Below are positions 27,808 to 36,653 of a DNA stretch of 64,000 nt, in pieces. The notes below the pieces were generated by a model. That model did not search any database and was not told the origin of the DNA. It saw only the letters and a list, made by a program, of their open reading frames with translations. How positions within the stretch are numbered: position 1 is the stretch's first letter; every line of letters begins with the position of its first letter. The stretch is from Gammaproteobacteria bacterium 42_54_T18 (GTDB taxonomy: Bacteria > Pseudomonadota > Gammaproteobacteria > Pseudomonadales > Ketobacteraceae), in contig MAAL01000078.1 of NCBI GenBank assembly GCA_002163245.1, forward strand, positions 160,086-224,085, in the 5' to 3' direction. The translations under genes were made by a program, and so were the position numbers.

Positions 27808-27842
27808 AAAAAAAGCTCCAAGAATAGAATCCCTGGAGCTTT
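27808..27842 (-). promoter_or_regulatory. Stem-loop covering the ribosome-binding site, terminator-like
   Basis: On the minus strand AAAGCTCCA (27842-27834) pairs with TGGAGCTTT (27820-27812) around a 13-nt loop, and the stem is followed by T residues and then ATG 27807. The GGAG of the ribosome-binding site is in the 3' arm, 8 nt from the start codon. It looks like an intrinsic terminator placed in a leader, or a translational gate. Confidence 0.75.
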
Positions 27843-27865
27843 AAAAAAGCCAGTTAAATAGACAA
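27841..27865 (-). promoter_or_regulatory. Late control motif, copy 2
   Basis: The 25 nt are identical to copy 1. The motif lies between the fibre gene ending at 27873 and the structural gene starting at 27807. Its downstream end touches the stem-loop at 27808-27842. Confidence 0.78.
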
Positions 27866-27872
27866 TAGAAAT

Positions 27873-30800
27873 CTATTCCTCATTAACCGCCACTAGGAAC
27901 TTAACCTTTTTACGCCGATTCTTGACGCTGGTTAATACCACAGAAACATTATAGTTTGAGCCATCACCTCCCCCCTCAATCCATATCACAGACTGAGTAG
28001 CATTGGCCCCACCTTGTGTAACAGTTATCCCTGGCGTATTAGACCAGGCAACCGACAAAATTGGGTCTCCCTCAAAGTACCGGGCTACATCGATTAGATA
28101 ATCATTTCGCTCCAGCGGGTCTTGCTGGAATACTTTATTCGCCTCATCATCTTTACGTTTAATTAATACTTGTCTGAAACTGGGTGTATCAAAAATCAAA
28201 TTTGGATCACTTACGCCTACAGAAGGTAGAGCGAAAACCGTTAGCGGGAATGTTTGTGAAGTTGTTTCTAGCCCATCATTCGCATCAACAGTAACTGAAT
28301 GCACAGCAACATCATTAACACCAGGCGTTCCAATCAGCGTACCATCAACAAAAGACAGGAAGCCGGGTCCAGAACCAAGCGAGTACGTCACAGTATCGCT
28401 ATTGGCGTCATTTGCTTGCGGCGTATACTCATACACGCTGCCCTCAAGAGCAACTGCAGACGCGCTCGAAACAAACACTGGAGCAACATTTAGCGTCGGA
28501 GACACATTGACAGTTATCACTTGATCAGTGACAAGCGCACCGTCATTCACCCTCACAGTAATTGATTGAACGCCTTCAGAGGTTGCCACAACCGTTATGG
28601 AAGCTGTTCCGTTGCCATTGTCGACCAGTAAATATCCTGCTGGCCAACTACCAAACTTTGAAAACGTTAAAGCATCCCCATCAGCGTCACTTGCAGAAAC
28701 AACGTGAGTTGCTTGCTGGCCCACAATGACCGAAAAGGAATTAGCGCTAACAAATATGGGCGCCACGTTACCTGCTGCCTCGGTAACAATTAACTGAGCT
28801 GTCGCACTACCAATCAATGCTCCACTGTCAGCAGTCGAATTAAATGTAATTGTGTAGGTGTCAGCCAGTATAATATCAGGCAACGCAGAGAAATCAGCGC
28901 TCACCGTTACCACATCCGAATCATCCGTAACACTTGCCGTTGCTGCCCAAGCCAAAAGCTGTGCATTAGTTTTGGTAAGACCTCCACTACCATTAGCAAA
29001 ACTTATGGTTATTCCTGTTGGTGGCGTAACTACGGGCGCAGCATTGGGTGCTGCAGTAATGCTACTAAGAACGTCAGATAACGTCTCGTTTCCTGCGCTG
29101 TCTGTCAATGCAACATAGGCATCAAAAGCAGTGCCAACCGTAAACCCCGTAGCGGGTGTAGACACATCAGCCCCTGCCGTCATCGAAAGCAAGAGCGAAG
29201 CAAACAGCGGTACCGCGCCGCCACTACCTGTACCGGCTAAAACTTCACTAGCCAAAGGTGCAGGAGAACCAGCAGGTAATACAACCAATCGGTAATTACC
29301 AACCTCATTCGATGCAAAGTCTACATTGAAAGCAGTTTCATTAAGCCCGCTAAGCGCAGTAGTGCTTTGAAATATTGGCGCTGTAATATCTGCAGGCAAC
29401 CCATCGTTTGTCCACTCAAAAGTACTAAGCGGAGTAAATGAACCCTCGGCTTCTTTCCATATTTTGTATGGGCTTGAAACATCAGTGAAGGGATCTACCA
29501 ATGGGATAGTTTGCAAATCATAGCTAAAATCTGGGACACCCAAATAAACAAGGATGTCACCTAAAACCATCGTATAATTGCCAATGGTTGCATCAGTCTT
29601 TGCCTGCCCATAAAGCGATTGAGTTCCAGCCTCTGGTATATCCCCGCTAAATGCAATCTGAGGCCAATCTGCAGGAGCTGTCAAAATCACGTTATCAAGC
29701 GTTACTGTTCCGGTATCGTCGGTCACGCTTAACTGGTGACTCCCTCCCCACCTCAAATTGATATCCAATGGAATCGAAACAATGGGCTTACCACCATTCC
29801 AATTGACAATAATCAGAGCCTCACCACCAAGGGTTGCCACCTGATTTGTAGGGGCGACATCCATATAAGAGCAATCTATAAGCGCTGCAGCCTGCTCAAC
29901 ATCAACGTTATTATCCGTGTCTATATTATTTATTCGAGGTACGACTGCAGTAACTTCAATTGAGATAACACCAACAGCATCACCTTCGCCATGACCATCA
30001 CTTGCAATTACTGAATAATTGGTGGCAACCATTACGCTTTGCGTTCCGGTTGATGAAAAGGAGCCAGCAGGAGACAGAGCTAACCCATCTGGTAAATCAG
30101 GGCTAACAGTAAATGTTAACGTATCACCCACATTACCATCACTGTAATTAGGTGATAAATCAATATCCACTTCTTCATCGGAAACAATTGATATTGCAGC
30201 TAGTGGCGTGTCTAGAGCAGGTATGACATTCACAATAGGTTGAATATGCGCCCCTATGCCTAACAGCCCTGGTACTGATTCCGCCTCAATACGATAATCG
30301 CCTTCATCCAAATTCCTGAAATCTTCAGCAGTAACACCATCAGAAACACTGCCAGGCATCAGCGCATCATGTGCACAGTTATTTGCACCCGTAGGAACAC
30401 CAGCACCAGACGCCACATATGATGGATTCGTTGCTGAGAACACACAAACATAGTTAAAGCTAGAAGCCGCCAACGATCTATTGAAAATAACGCCCGTTGC
30501 CCCCGAAACCCCACCCGCCTTATTGATAACTGTTGTATTTAAACCATGAAATGGGACTGAGCCAGATATATCAACAACTTTGTCAATGCCCGACTCAGGG
30601 TCTCCCGTGTTCAGCACGATAACCCCGCCCTCAACTGTGGCGCCATTAGTTGGTGCTGAATTCTTCAGGTAAAAATAACAATCAACAACGCCCCCTTTAA
30701 ACGTCAGGCCATCGTATGAATCACCTGTCGTTGTAAGGCTGAAATTGTGAACGTAGATATTTTCAAAATTAATATTCTCATTGCGAAAATCGAGATTAAA

Positions 30801-31061
30801 ACCACCACCATCAATAATAGCAATGTTGGCAAGGTTTCCAGCCGTGACGTCTCCCACGCACTCATCACCAGCAACAGCTCGGAAAGTGTACTTAGTTGCA
30901 GAGCCGTATCGAAACTGAAGGTTGCCCGTAAATGCAGGCACAACCCCCCTCGGGATCTCAAGTATCGGCCCAACACCACCATAATCATTGTCGCGTTCTC
31001 CAATCAAGAAATCGCCAATTGTTGCGTAGTGGACACCCAGTATTGAAATAGCTTGCGCCAT
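27873..31061 (-). CDS. Large phage fibre/adhesin with Ig- and cadherin-like repeats
   Basis: This 1062-residue protein starts with a phage-specific N-terminal region and a beta-rich portion (residues ~30-200). It then has repeated Ig/cadherin-like blocks, for example IDLSPNYSDGNVGDTLTFT near 305, and three related blocks with NVAPIFVSANSFSVIVG, DADGDALTFSK and NDGALVTDQVITV, NVAPVFVSSASAVALEG and DANSDTVTYS between 740 and 920. These are the He_PIG/cadherin type found in surface adhesins. The C-terminus (FLVAVNEE) follows a beta domain. The ribosome-binding site GGAGGG is strong. It most likely forms a fibre or tail appendage that binds the cell surface. Confidence 0.78.
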   Translation of the reverse strand: MAQAISILGVHYATIGDFLIGERDNDYGGVGPILEIPRGVVPAFTGNLQFRYGSATKYTFRAVAGDECVGDVTAGNLANIAIIDGGGFNLDFRNENINFENIYVHNFSLTTTGDSYDGLTFKGGVVDCYFYLKNSAPTNGATVEGGVIVLNTGDPESGIDKVVDISGSVPFHGLNTTVINKAGGVSGATGVIFNRSLAASSFNYVCVFSATNPSYVASGAGVPTGANNCAHDALMPGSVSDGVTAEDFRNLDEGDYRIEAESVPGLLGIGAHIQPIVNVIPALDTPLAAISIVSDEEVDIDLSPNYSDGNVGDTLTFTVSPDLPDGLALSPAGSFSSTGTQSVMVATNYSVIASDGHGEGDAVGVISIEVTAVVPRINNIDTDNNVDVEQAAALIDCSYMDVAPTNQVATLGGEALIIVNWNGGKPIVSIPLDINLRWGGSHQLSVTDDTGTVTLDNVILTAPADWPQIAFSGDIPEAGTQSLYGQAKTDATIGNYTMVLGDILVYLGVPDFSYDLQTIPLVDPFTDVSSPYKIWKEAEGSFTPLSTFEWTNDGLPADITAPIFQSTTALSGLNETAFNVDFASNEVGNYRLVVLPAGSPAPLASEVLAGTGSGGAVPLFASLLLSMTAGADVSTPATGFTVGTAFDAYVALTDSAGNETLSDVLSSITAAPNAAPVVTPPTGITISFANGSGGLTKTNAQLLAWAATASVTDDSDVVTVSADFSALPDIILADTYTITFNSTADSGALIGSATAQLIVTEAAGNVAPIFVSANSFSVIVGQQATHVVSASDADGDALTFSKFGSWPAGYLLVDNGNGTASITVVATSEGVQSITVRVNDGALVTDQVITVNVSPTLNVAPVFVSSASAVALEGSVYEYTPQANDANSDTVTYSLGSGPGFLSFVDGTLIGTPGVNDVAVHSVTVDANDGLETTSQTFPLTVFALPSVGVSDPNLIFDTPSFRQVLIKRKDDEANKVFQQDPLERNDYLIDVARYFEGDPILSVAWSNTPGITVTQGGANATQSVIWIEGGGDGSNYNVSVVLTSVKNRRKKVKFLVAVNEE

Positions 31062-31062
31062 A

Positions 31063-32379
31063 TTACAACCCTCCTAATTTTGGGTAGCCAGCTTGCGTTA
31101 GTGGTATACGGACTTCGCGAAAGGCTGTCGCTTGTGAGTTTAACTTCATAGCAATGTAAATCGCATCATGACCTGCCAAGGGTAATTGATCTGACTGATA
31201 ATGAACCTTGTTATGTCCGCCACTATTCATCCCCTGAACAGCATTCCATGCGTGCAGTGACTTGCTCGTAGGAGCCTCAGTACCGTGAGCAGCAAACCCG
31301 CCATTTTTATAGAAACTCGTGTAAGCATACTTAACGGAATAGATACCGTCTGTCTTACTCATTTCCTCATTCCTGCCCCACTGAACCCAGATAGTGTCTT
31401 CGTTACCAGGGTCTTTACGATGGGTATGTGCAACACTCTTAATGTTAGCGAAGTCAATATCGAAATAGTCTTCTGTATAGAATTCTATCCCGGCAATGTC
31501 CCATGTAGATGGGTAGTTATTAACGCCATACCTATCTGATATATACCAATACGTAGCCATATCCCAATAGTTTTCTGCTTGAGTGTCGCCGGTATAATCA
31601 GGATAAGAATTCCCGCCGAAGGTATTCTCCATCGGGTATAGCCAGTTACCTGGATCACCGTCTGCTTCATCATCGCCGCGCTGAGCGTCTGGGTACGTAT
31701 CTACTTCCACACAAATCCAGTTACCAACGTAATCCAGATTGTAGTAATGGTAGAGCTTAAAATTATCAGTCTCTTTAGTTCCGTTACCCGAGCCTGGTCG
31801 ACGTAAGTACACGCCAATGTCATGATTGCTTGCACCGTCGGGCTGTCCCTCGTTGTTTGTGTATGGAAATCCACTAGCCGCTTCAGATGCAGTAGTTGCG
31901 GCAACAACAGTAGAAGAAGGGGTCCATATCCAGTAGCGCATCATGTTATATGTTTTGTTCTGCCAGCCAGGAACCACGTCCCTCAGCTGGGTATACTGAC
32001 CTGCTTGATCCTGGTTGTAGTAAGATAAGAACAACGAGCCAGCATCACCAGCAGCTCCGTTACCACCATTTATTTGTCCAGTATCCACATCAATGCGCAA
32101 AGATCGAGTGCCGAACAAGACATTCGCTGAGCTTATGTAAGCTGTTCCGTCACGACGGTCCCCCGAAGTATCCGCGTCTTTCTGGAAGTACTTTGGAATA
32201 TCACCTTCTGATTGAGTCGATCTCAGGATGGGTATGATGTCATCTGTGTACCCTTCAAAATTATCGAACACCAAAGAGTTTAAATTGACAACAATTTCCG
32301 GTGCATCGCCATCTGGATGCATACCCCACATAGCCCCGCCAATATTAGGATTTTGCTTTAGTGGTGCACTAAATCCCAT
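31063..32379 (-). CDS. Hypothetical tail/adhesion protein, lectin-like beta fold
   Basis: This 438-residue protein has many aromatic residues and short motifs such as LVFDNFEGYTDD, GTRSLRIDVDTG, MMRYWIWTPSS and NWICVEVDTYPDAQ, which recall a concanavalin-like jelly roll of polysaccharide-binding proteins. No catalytic residues could be assigned. It lies between adaptor genes and the large fibre, one base overlapping the upstream gene, so a spike or surface-binding role is plausible. Confidence 0.6.
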   Translation of the reverse strand: MGFSAPLKQNPNIGGAMWGMHPDGDAPEIVVNLNSLVFDNFEGYTDDIIPILRSTQSEGDIPKYFQKDADTSGDRRDGTAYISSANVLFGTRSLRIDVDTGQINGGNGAAGDAGSLFLSYYNQDQAGQYTQLRDVVPGWQNKTYNMMRYWIWTPSSTVVAATTASEAASGFPYTNNEGQPDGASNHDIGVYLRRPGSGNGTKETDNFKLYHYYNLDYVGNWICVEVDTYPDAQRGDDEADGDPGNWLYPMENTFGGNSYPDYTGDTQAENYWDMATYWYISDRYGVNNYPSTWDIAGIEFYTEDYFDIDFANIKSVAHTHRKDPGNEDTIWVQWGRNEEMSKTDGIYSVKYAYTSFYKNGGFAAHGTEAPTSKSLHAWNAVQGMNSGGHNKVHYQSDQLPLAGHDAIYIAMKLNSQATAFREVRIPLTQAGYPKLGGL

Positions 32380-33020
32380 TACATCACCCGCCTTTTTTTA
32401 ACTCTCAAATCTCTATTTCCCCATCCGAACTGGGCTCTACTTTTACCGTCAGCAATACCTTGCGCAAATTCTTGTGCATATACGCCAGCCAAGCCAGGAT
32501 TGCTCCACGCTTTACCTGGAGACATTAACAATCGTTTTTTTGCTCCTGCAGCAATAACCTCGTACCAGTCATCGAACAGAAAACTTTCTACTTCGATAGC
32601 GCCCTGATCAGGCATCAATGCAAAACTTGCCGTCAGAGCGTTGGCTTTAAATTCTTTCGGCTTTCGATTAAGAAGGATTTCAGCGCTATTGATCACAACA
32701 TAATGTGTTGCTCCACCTTCATGATCACGCCAACCAGGTTGCCTTGCATCAAGATCGCCGCCTGTTGCTAACGTTAATCCACGCCCATCAACTTTAACTG
32801 ACATAACCTGAGCAACCGAAGAGCCCGTAGGTACATCTAATTCATAGTCAGCAATACCAGCCACAAGTGGAATGGCATCTGCAGTAAATTGCCAAATCTG
32901 AGTACGACGACAAAACTCAATCAATGAGTTTTTTACTTCACGCAAAACAACTGCTTCCGGACACCCTGAAACATCAGGCAATACATGCGTTAACCAACCC
33001 TCAATTGCTATCGTCGTCAT
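32379..33020 (-). CDS. Head-tail connector or tail-tube-like protein
   Basis: This 213-residue protein begins MTTIAIEGWLTHVLPDVSGCP and has FCRRTQIWQFTADAIPLVAGIADYELDVP, a layout typical of podovirus adaptor proteins downstream of capsid genes. It overlaps its neighbours by 1-4 bases. It likely completes the portal-proximal ring; the specific family is not identified. Confidence 0.68.
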   Translation of the reverse strand: MTTIAIEGWLTHVLPDVSGCPEAVVLREVKNSLIEFCRRTQIWQFTADAIPLVAGIADYELDVPTGSSVAQVMSVKVDGRGLTLATGGDLDARQPGWRDHEGGATHYVVINSAEILLNRKPKEFKANALTASFALMPDQGAIEVESFLFDDWYEVIAAGAKKRLLMSPGKAWSNPGLAGVYAQEFAQGIADGKSRAQFGWGNRDLRVKKRRVM

Positions 33021-33652
33021 TTGCGCTGACCTCTAGCTTTTGGGGAAGCTCCCGCATCCGACTTAGCATTAATGCCCATCGCCTGGTTAAATGAACCAAG
33101 TAAACTTTGGGCTTTGGCATATTCCGCCGTTCCCTCACCAGACTGCGATAAGCAGCGGTACGCCGCATAATCAACGAGTTGGGCCTGATATAAATCGTCA
33201 ACAGTAACATCAGGGTCTGAAGCGAAATTATACTGAGGGAGTTTGTTAACAAGCTTCGCATAAATATTCACGCCTCCAACGGACGGTGGACTAACATAGA
33301 ATTCTTTTGGTGTGCGCTCATCAAAAATGTATTCACGAGCAATCGGTGTTGCCGTTGCCGCATACCAATCGGGCTCAAGCTCATCCTTGATTTGTTGTTC
33401 AACCAAGCGAATTGATCGCCCAGCCTCATTGCGTACAATCCCCAGCAAGCGATATGCCGTACTGGGGATTGCTTGGTGTGCTCCTGCTACAAGAGGAATT
33501 AACGCAGTAACAGCATTGGCATCTGGTCGAAACTGGACAATTTGAATCTCAGCCTCTGCGAGCCATCCATTTAGCTCTGAATCCGTCCATGTGACCCCTT
33601 CACTATCCGCTGTGAGGTGACCAACCAGAGTGCGCAACGCTGAAAACTTCAT
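33017..33652 (-). CDS. Phage adaptor protein, DUF6682-like
   Basis: This 211-residue protein has WTDSELNGWLAEAEIQIVQFRPDA at the start, then AIPSTAYRLLGIVRNEAGRSIRLVEQ and FYVSPPSVGGVNIYAKLV, the pattern of a phage adaptor family next to capsid genes. Its ATG overlaps the stop of the upstream gene. It probably joins the portal ring to the tail. Confidence 0.75.
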   Translation of the reverse strand: MKFSALRTLVGHLTADSEGVTWTDSELNGWLAEAEIQIVQFRPDANAVTALIPLVAGAHQAIPSTAYRLLGIVRNEAGRSIRLVEQQIKDELEPDWYAATATPIAREYIFDERTPKEFYVSPPSVGGVNIYAKLVNKLPQYNFASDPDVTVDDLYQAQLVDYAAYRCLSQSGEGTAEYAKAQSLLGSFNQAMGINAKSDAGASPKARGQRK

Positions 33653-34233
33653 TATTCGCCTTGCTCGCTTTTAGCGTCAGAAAACACTTTAAACAATACT
33701 TCACGCAACTCATCAACTTTCACGCGCTTTACACCGATCATGTTAATTTTCTCCGCGATATCTAGAAGTTCAACCTTTCCTAACTTTGAAATATCCGTAT
33801 CGATATCAAAATCTTCGGGAATCTTTACGCCCTCTGAATAGTCAACGCTGCCACCTTCACTGCCTGCATCCATGCCTGAGTCAACAGGTTCGCTATCGTC
33901 ATTTGACTTTGCTTCTTCAAGCGCATTCTTAATAACGGTACGTAACTGTTTAACTGGCAACCGCCGAACACCAACCAACTTGATTCGATCAGCAAGAGCC
34001 ATTAAATGTGGCTTGCCCCAATTTGAAATATCGGTATCCAAATCAATATCATCAGGAATCTCAATCTCAACGGTCGAATGGTGCTCTTCCGTTTCAGTTC
34101 GAAGCTTATCTGACATTTTGCTGATAAACTTTCTGGATTCTGCTTCCGTTGCAGGAACCATTTTGTTGTTCTTTAAAAGTGCCGGAGTGGCAACAAAAAA
34201 GCGCAACGTTTTTTCATGTTTAAGTATTTGCAT
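33652..34233 (-). CDS. Capsid-adjacent protein with two SAP-like repeats
   Basis: This 193-residue protein carries a duplicated block of about 50 residues at 59-110 and 138-189. Each reads I-P-D/E-D-x-D-x-DTDIS, then G-K-x-x-L-x-x-A-D/E-x-I, then V/I-GVKR or GVRR, and an ending helix. The G-K...L...GV.R pattern resembles SAP/Rho-N-type nucleic-acid-binding helices. A short acidic Ser/Gly linker separates them. GGAG lies 8 nt before ATG. Position between the capsid and adaptor genes suggests a virion-associated or DNA-binding decoration protein; function is unknown. Confidence 0.7.
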   Translation of the reverse strand: MQILKHEKTLRFFVATPALLKNNKMVPATEAESRKFISKMSDKLRTETEEHHSTVEIEIPDDIDLDTDISNWGKPHLMALADRIKLVGVRRLPVKQLRTVIKNALEEAKSNDDSEPVDSGMDAGSEGGSVDYSEGVKIPEDFDIDTDISKLGKVELLDIAEKINMIGVKRVKVDELREVLFKVFSDAKSEQGE

Positions 34234-34247
34234 TGCTTATTTCTCCA

Positions 34248-34280
34248 AATAAAAGGCGAACATTAAGCTCGCCTTTTATT
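34248..34280 (-). terminator. Intrinsic terminator after the capsid gene
   Basis: Arms of 12 bp at 34248-34259 and 34269-34280 (AATAAAAGGCGA and its complement) are perfect around a 9-nt loop. On the minus strand the stem ends with CCTTTTATTT. It separates the capsid gene from downstream genes and may lower their expression relative to capsid. Confidence 0.82.
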
Positions 34281-34288
34281 GATTACGA

Positions 34289-35212
34289 TTAACCTTTTTC
34301 GACTACGGCGTGAGCAATTGCCACATCATTGATAACTTCGTAGCCATACAGGTTTAATCCCTGCAATAGCTTTTGAAAGTCGTCTTGGTCATCAATAATT
34401 CGAGACTTCGTCATTTGGCTAGCAAATGTAAGCCCGCACTTGTGACCAGCAATGATGTTCGCTTTGCCGTTTGCACCAAGAACAATGTTGTTCGAGGAGT
34501 AAATGGTGAAGTTATCAATCATTCCAATTTTACCGTTTCGCAACGGTGTTACTGAATCACCCGTAAGTGAAGCGTCCTTCAGTTCAGATCGTTTGATCAA
34601 TCCACACATCCAGGTCGGCAAAACAAGCCAGCGCCCCTCTTCATCAATATCAGCCTCTGACAGCACGTCTCCAATATCGACAATATGATCAACAACATTG
34701 GCCTTGGTTAGCGCTACGGGAGCCGCATCAGTGCCAAGGTTATAGCTTGCTGACTGAGCCCCAGCAGTTGCCCCTGAGTTAGTTGCTGCAGCATCGGCAT
34801 AAACAGATCCAAGTAAATCGCGATCTACTTTAATCTTCATCTGCTTAGCTGCATCATCAGCCCACTGGTCAAGCAACTTAATATCAGACTGCAAAGAGTC
34901 CACATCACTAAGGCCAATGTTGAATTTCTTAGCCCGATTTATTTCTAAATCAATGCTCGGAGAAACTGGGCGTTGCGGTGTACCCAATCCGCCACCAACC
35001 TCATAATCATCAATGATGATCGTGGCCTGTGTTCGGATATGAACAACATCACCTTTCTCTTTGATTTCTCCTTCATAGTCAGTGTTAGAGATGTCACCGA
35101 AAACGGTTCGTGTATAAAACTTTTTAACTAGCTTCCCTGAGAAAATCTCAGGAATATAATTAGCGGAATTCGTTGAATAGTTTTCGAATCCCGCCGCGCG
35201 TGCTAATGGCAT
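34289..35212 (-). CDS. Major capsid protein
   Basis: This 307-residue protein looks like an HK97-fold coat. Features include an N-terminal arm (ENYSTNSANYIPEIFSGKLVKKFYTRTVF), a segment DVVHIRTQATIIIDDYEVGGG as the E-loop/P-domain start, the long helix QLWADDAAKQMKIKVDRDLLG-like spine segment, and the A-domain sequence GRWLVLPTWMCGLIKRSE. It lies downstream of the scaffold-like gene and portal. The start has GGAG 7 nt upstream, and a terminator follows, consistent with high expression. Confidence 0.9.
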   Translation of the reverse strand: MPLARAAGFENYSTNSANYIPEIFSGKLVKKFYTRTVFGDISNTDYEGEIKEKGDVVHIRTQATIIIDDYEVGGGLGTPQRPVSPSIDLEINRAKKFNIGLSDVDSLQSDIKLLDQWADDAAKQMKIKVDRDLLGSVYADAAATNSGATAGAQSASYNLGTDAAPVALTKANVVDHIVDIGDVLSEADIDEEGRWLVLPTWMCGLIKRSELKDASLTGDSVTPLRNGKIGMIDNFTIYSSNNIVLGANGKANIIAGHKCGLTFASQMTKSRIIDDQDDFQKLLQGLNLYGYEVINDVAIAHAVVEKG

Positions 35213-35249
35213 CTTGAATGCTCCATAAAACGCACATAACCACTAAAGC

Positions 35250-36290
35250 TTATCCTGGCAGGATTCGCCCTTCGGTCATGGCTAAGTGCAAATCTTGTTC
35301 GATTGCCTCAGCCTCTGCTTGCCCCTCAATAGTTTTGTATTTAGGGTTGTGTGTTAGATCTGTGAAAATCTCGGGTATTTCAGACTGTTTATAAGTCTTC
35401 TTCACCTCTGCCTGCTCGCCACCATTAAGTGATGCAGGCTCAATCAACTCTTCACGCCGATCAGCAGAAGCTAAAGCAGCTTTTTGCTGGGCATTCCATG
35501 AGATGTAGTAATTAGAAACAGTTTCTAGATCACCTTTAGCGAAAAGTGACTGCATAACATTGCGCCGTTGCGTTCCGTATAGCGGGTCAATTTCATTAAG
35601 GTATGCGTTAAAATCAGGATCACTATCTATTCGGTTAAACTCTTCTTCACCGCCAACACGAGTCATTACATGGTTAATGCTATGCTTCGCTGCCGGGTCT
35701 TCATCTTGAGAGTCACCTTGTACTGCAGGCTCTGGTTCAGGCTTTTTGCTTTCCGCTATTACACCCTTTAAATCAGCAATTTCCTTTTGAGAATCTGCAA
35801 GCAAATCCGCCACTTCATCACCAAAATCGCTTCTCACTGTTCCAATCTTTTCCGAGTGATCTGGTTCTGGGTTTTTGATGGCTTCAAGTGCTTGTGTCAG
35901 CTCGCTAACTTGCTGATTCAATCCATTAACTTTGATTACCAGTTCGCTTTTCTCTTGCTGCACTCTTCGTACACTGTCGATAGCGTCTGGGACTTCCTTG
36001 TTATACTTGCCTTGCAATACGTTATATCGTTGCTCCCAATCAATACCGGCATTGTTTGTCTGTGGGTATTCAGTTTTTACCTCATCCTTGCGTGGTAAAT
36101 CGTGAGCCCCAGTTTCCAGCGGGTTCTTGTCTTGGGTGTTTTCGAGAGCCGGTTTATCGGTATTCTCTGCGCTATCCTGACTCAACCCGTCTTGAAGATT
36201 ACCTTGCTCATGCGTTCCATTGGCTTCCGCCTGCATTCGCTCAATTAATTCCTCAGCGCGTTGATTTGCTTGATCTGCTTGTTTACTCAT
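35250..36290 (-). CDS. Scaffold-like protein
   Basis: This roughly 346-residue protein is Glu/Gln-rich and coiled-coil prone (residues ~85-150, LVIKVNGLNQQVSELTQALEAIK), as in phage scaffolding proteins, and lies directly before the capsid gene. I chose ATG 36290 (MSKQADQANQRAEELIERMQ); an upstream start near 36350 would add a basic leader. The C-terminus, ending DLHLAMTEGRILPG, may contact the coat. A copy of the late control motif and a 9-bp inverted repeat flank the upstream region. Confidence 0.78.
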   Translation of the reverse strand: MSKQADQANQRAEELIERMQAEANGTHEQGNLQDGLSQDSAENTDKPALENTQDKNPLETGAHDLPRKDEVKTEYPQTNNAGIDWEQRYNVLQGKYNKEVPDAIDSVRRVQQEKSELVIKVNGLNQQVSELTQALEAIKNPEPDHSEKIGTVRSDFGDEVADLLADSQKEIADLKGVIAESKKPEPEPAVQGDSQDEDPAAKHSINHVMTRVGGEEEFNRIDSDPDFNAYLNEIDPLYGTQRRNVMQSLFAKGDLETVSNYYISWNAQQKAALASADRREELIEPASLNGGEQAEVKKTYKQSEIPEIFTDLTHNPKYKTIEGQAEAEAIEQDLHLAMTEGRILPG

Positions 36291-36368
36291 GGTTCCAGCC
36301 TGTTTTTTGATAATGAGCCGTGAAGCCCTTCGGTATTTCTTGGTATTCATCACCAACAGGCTGTAGAT

Positions 36369-36393
36369 TTAAAAAAGCCAGTTAAATAGGCAA
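36369..36393 (-). promoter_or_regulatory. Late control motif, copy 3 (one base different)
   Basis: The copy matches copies 1, 2 and 4 except that the TTGTCT start reads TTGCCT. It lies in the 57-bp gap before the scaffold and capsid genes. The arms CAGCCTGTT and its complement at 36296-36304 and 36355-36363 flank the leader and the start codon region. Confidence 0.75.
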
Positions 36394-36410
36394 AGGTAAT
36401 TCGCAGTTAT

Positions 36411-36653
36411 TTAACGTTTTTTTGATATTTTTTCTGCAATAACTCTGGCGTTATCAATTTTTTCCATCAATTCATTGATAACTTCGACGTTTCCTTGCAA
36501 GCGCCCAACCTTTCCCGCGTCAGTTGCATCAATAACAAGGAGCTCTCTTGTATATAACGAGCTCTGACTCTCAAGCTCGCATTTTAAAGTCATGAAATCA
36601 TCAACACCAAAAAGCCGAGCAAGTGCTAACGTTGTCTTGTCCTCAAATTTCAT
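36411..36653 (-). CDS. Small helical protein between portal and scaffold
   Basis: This 80-residue protein is largely helical, with KFEDKTTLALARLFGVDDFMTL and NVEVINELMEKIDNARVIAEKI. Its start overlaps the stop of the portal gene (TAATG), so the two are translationally coupled. Proteins of this size here sometimes assist portal or scaffold assembly; nothing further is identified. Confidence 0.65.
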   Translation of the reverse strand: MKFEDKTTLALARLFGVDDFMTLKCELESQSSLYTRELLVIDATDAGKVGRLQGNVEVINELMEKIDNARVIAEKISKKR

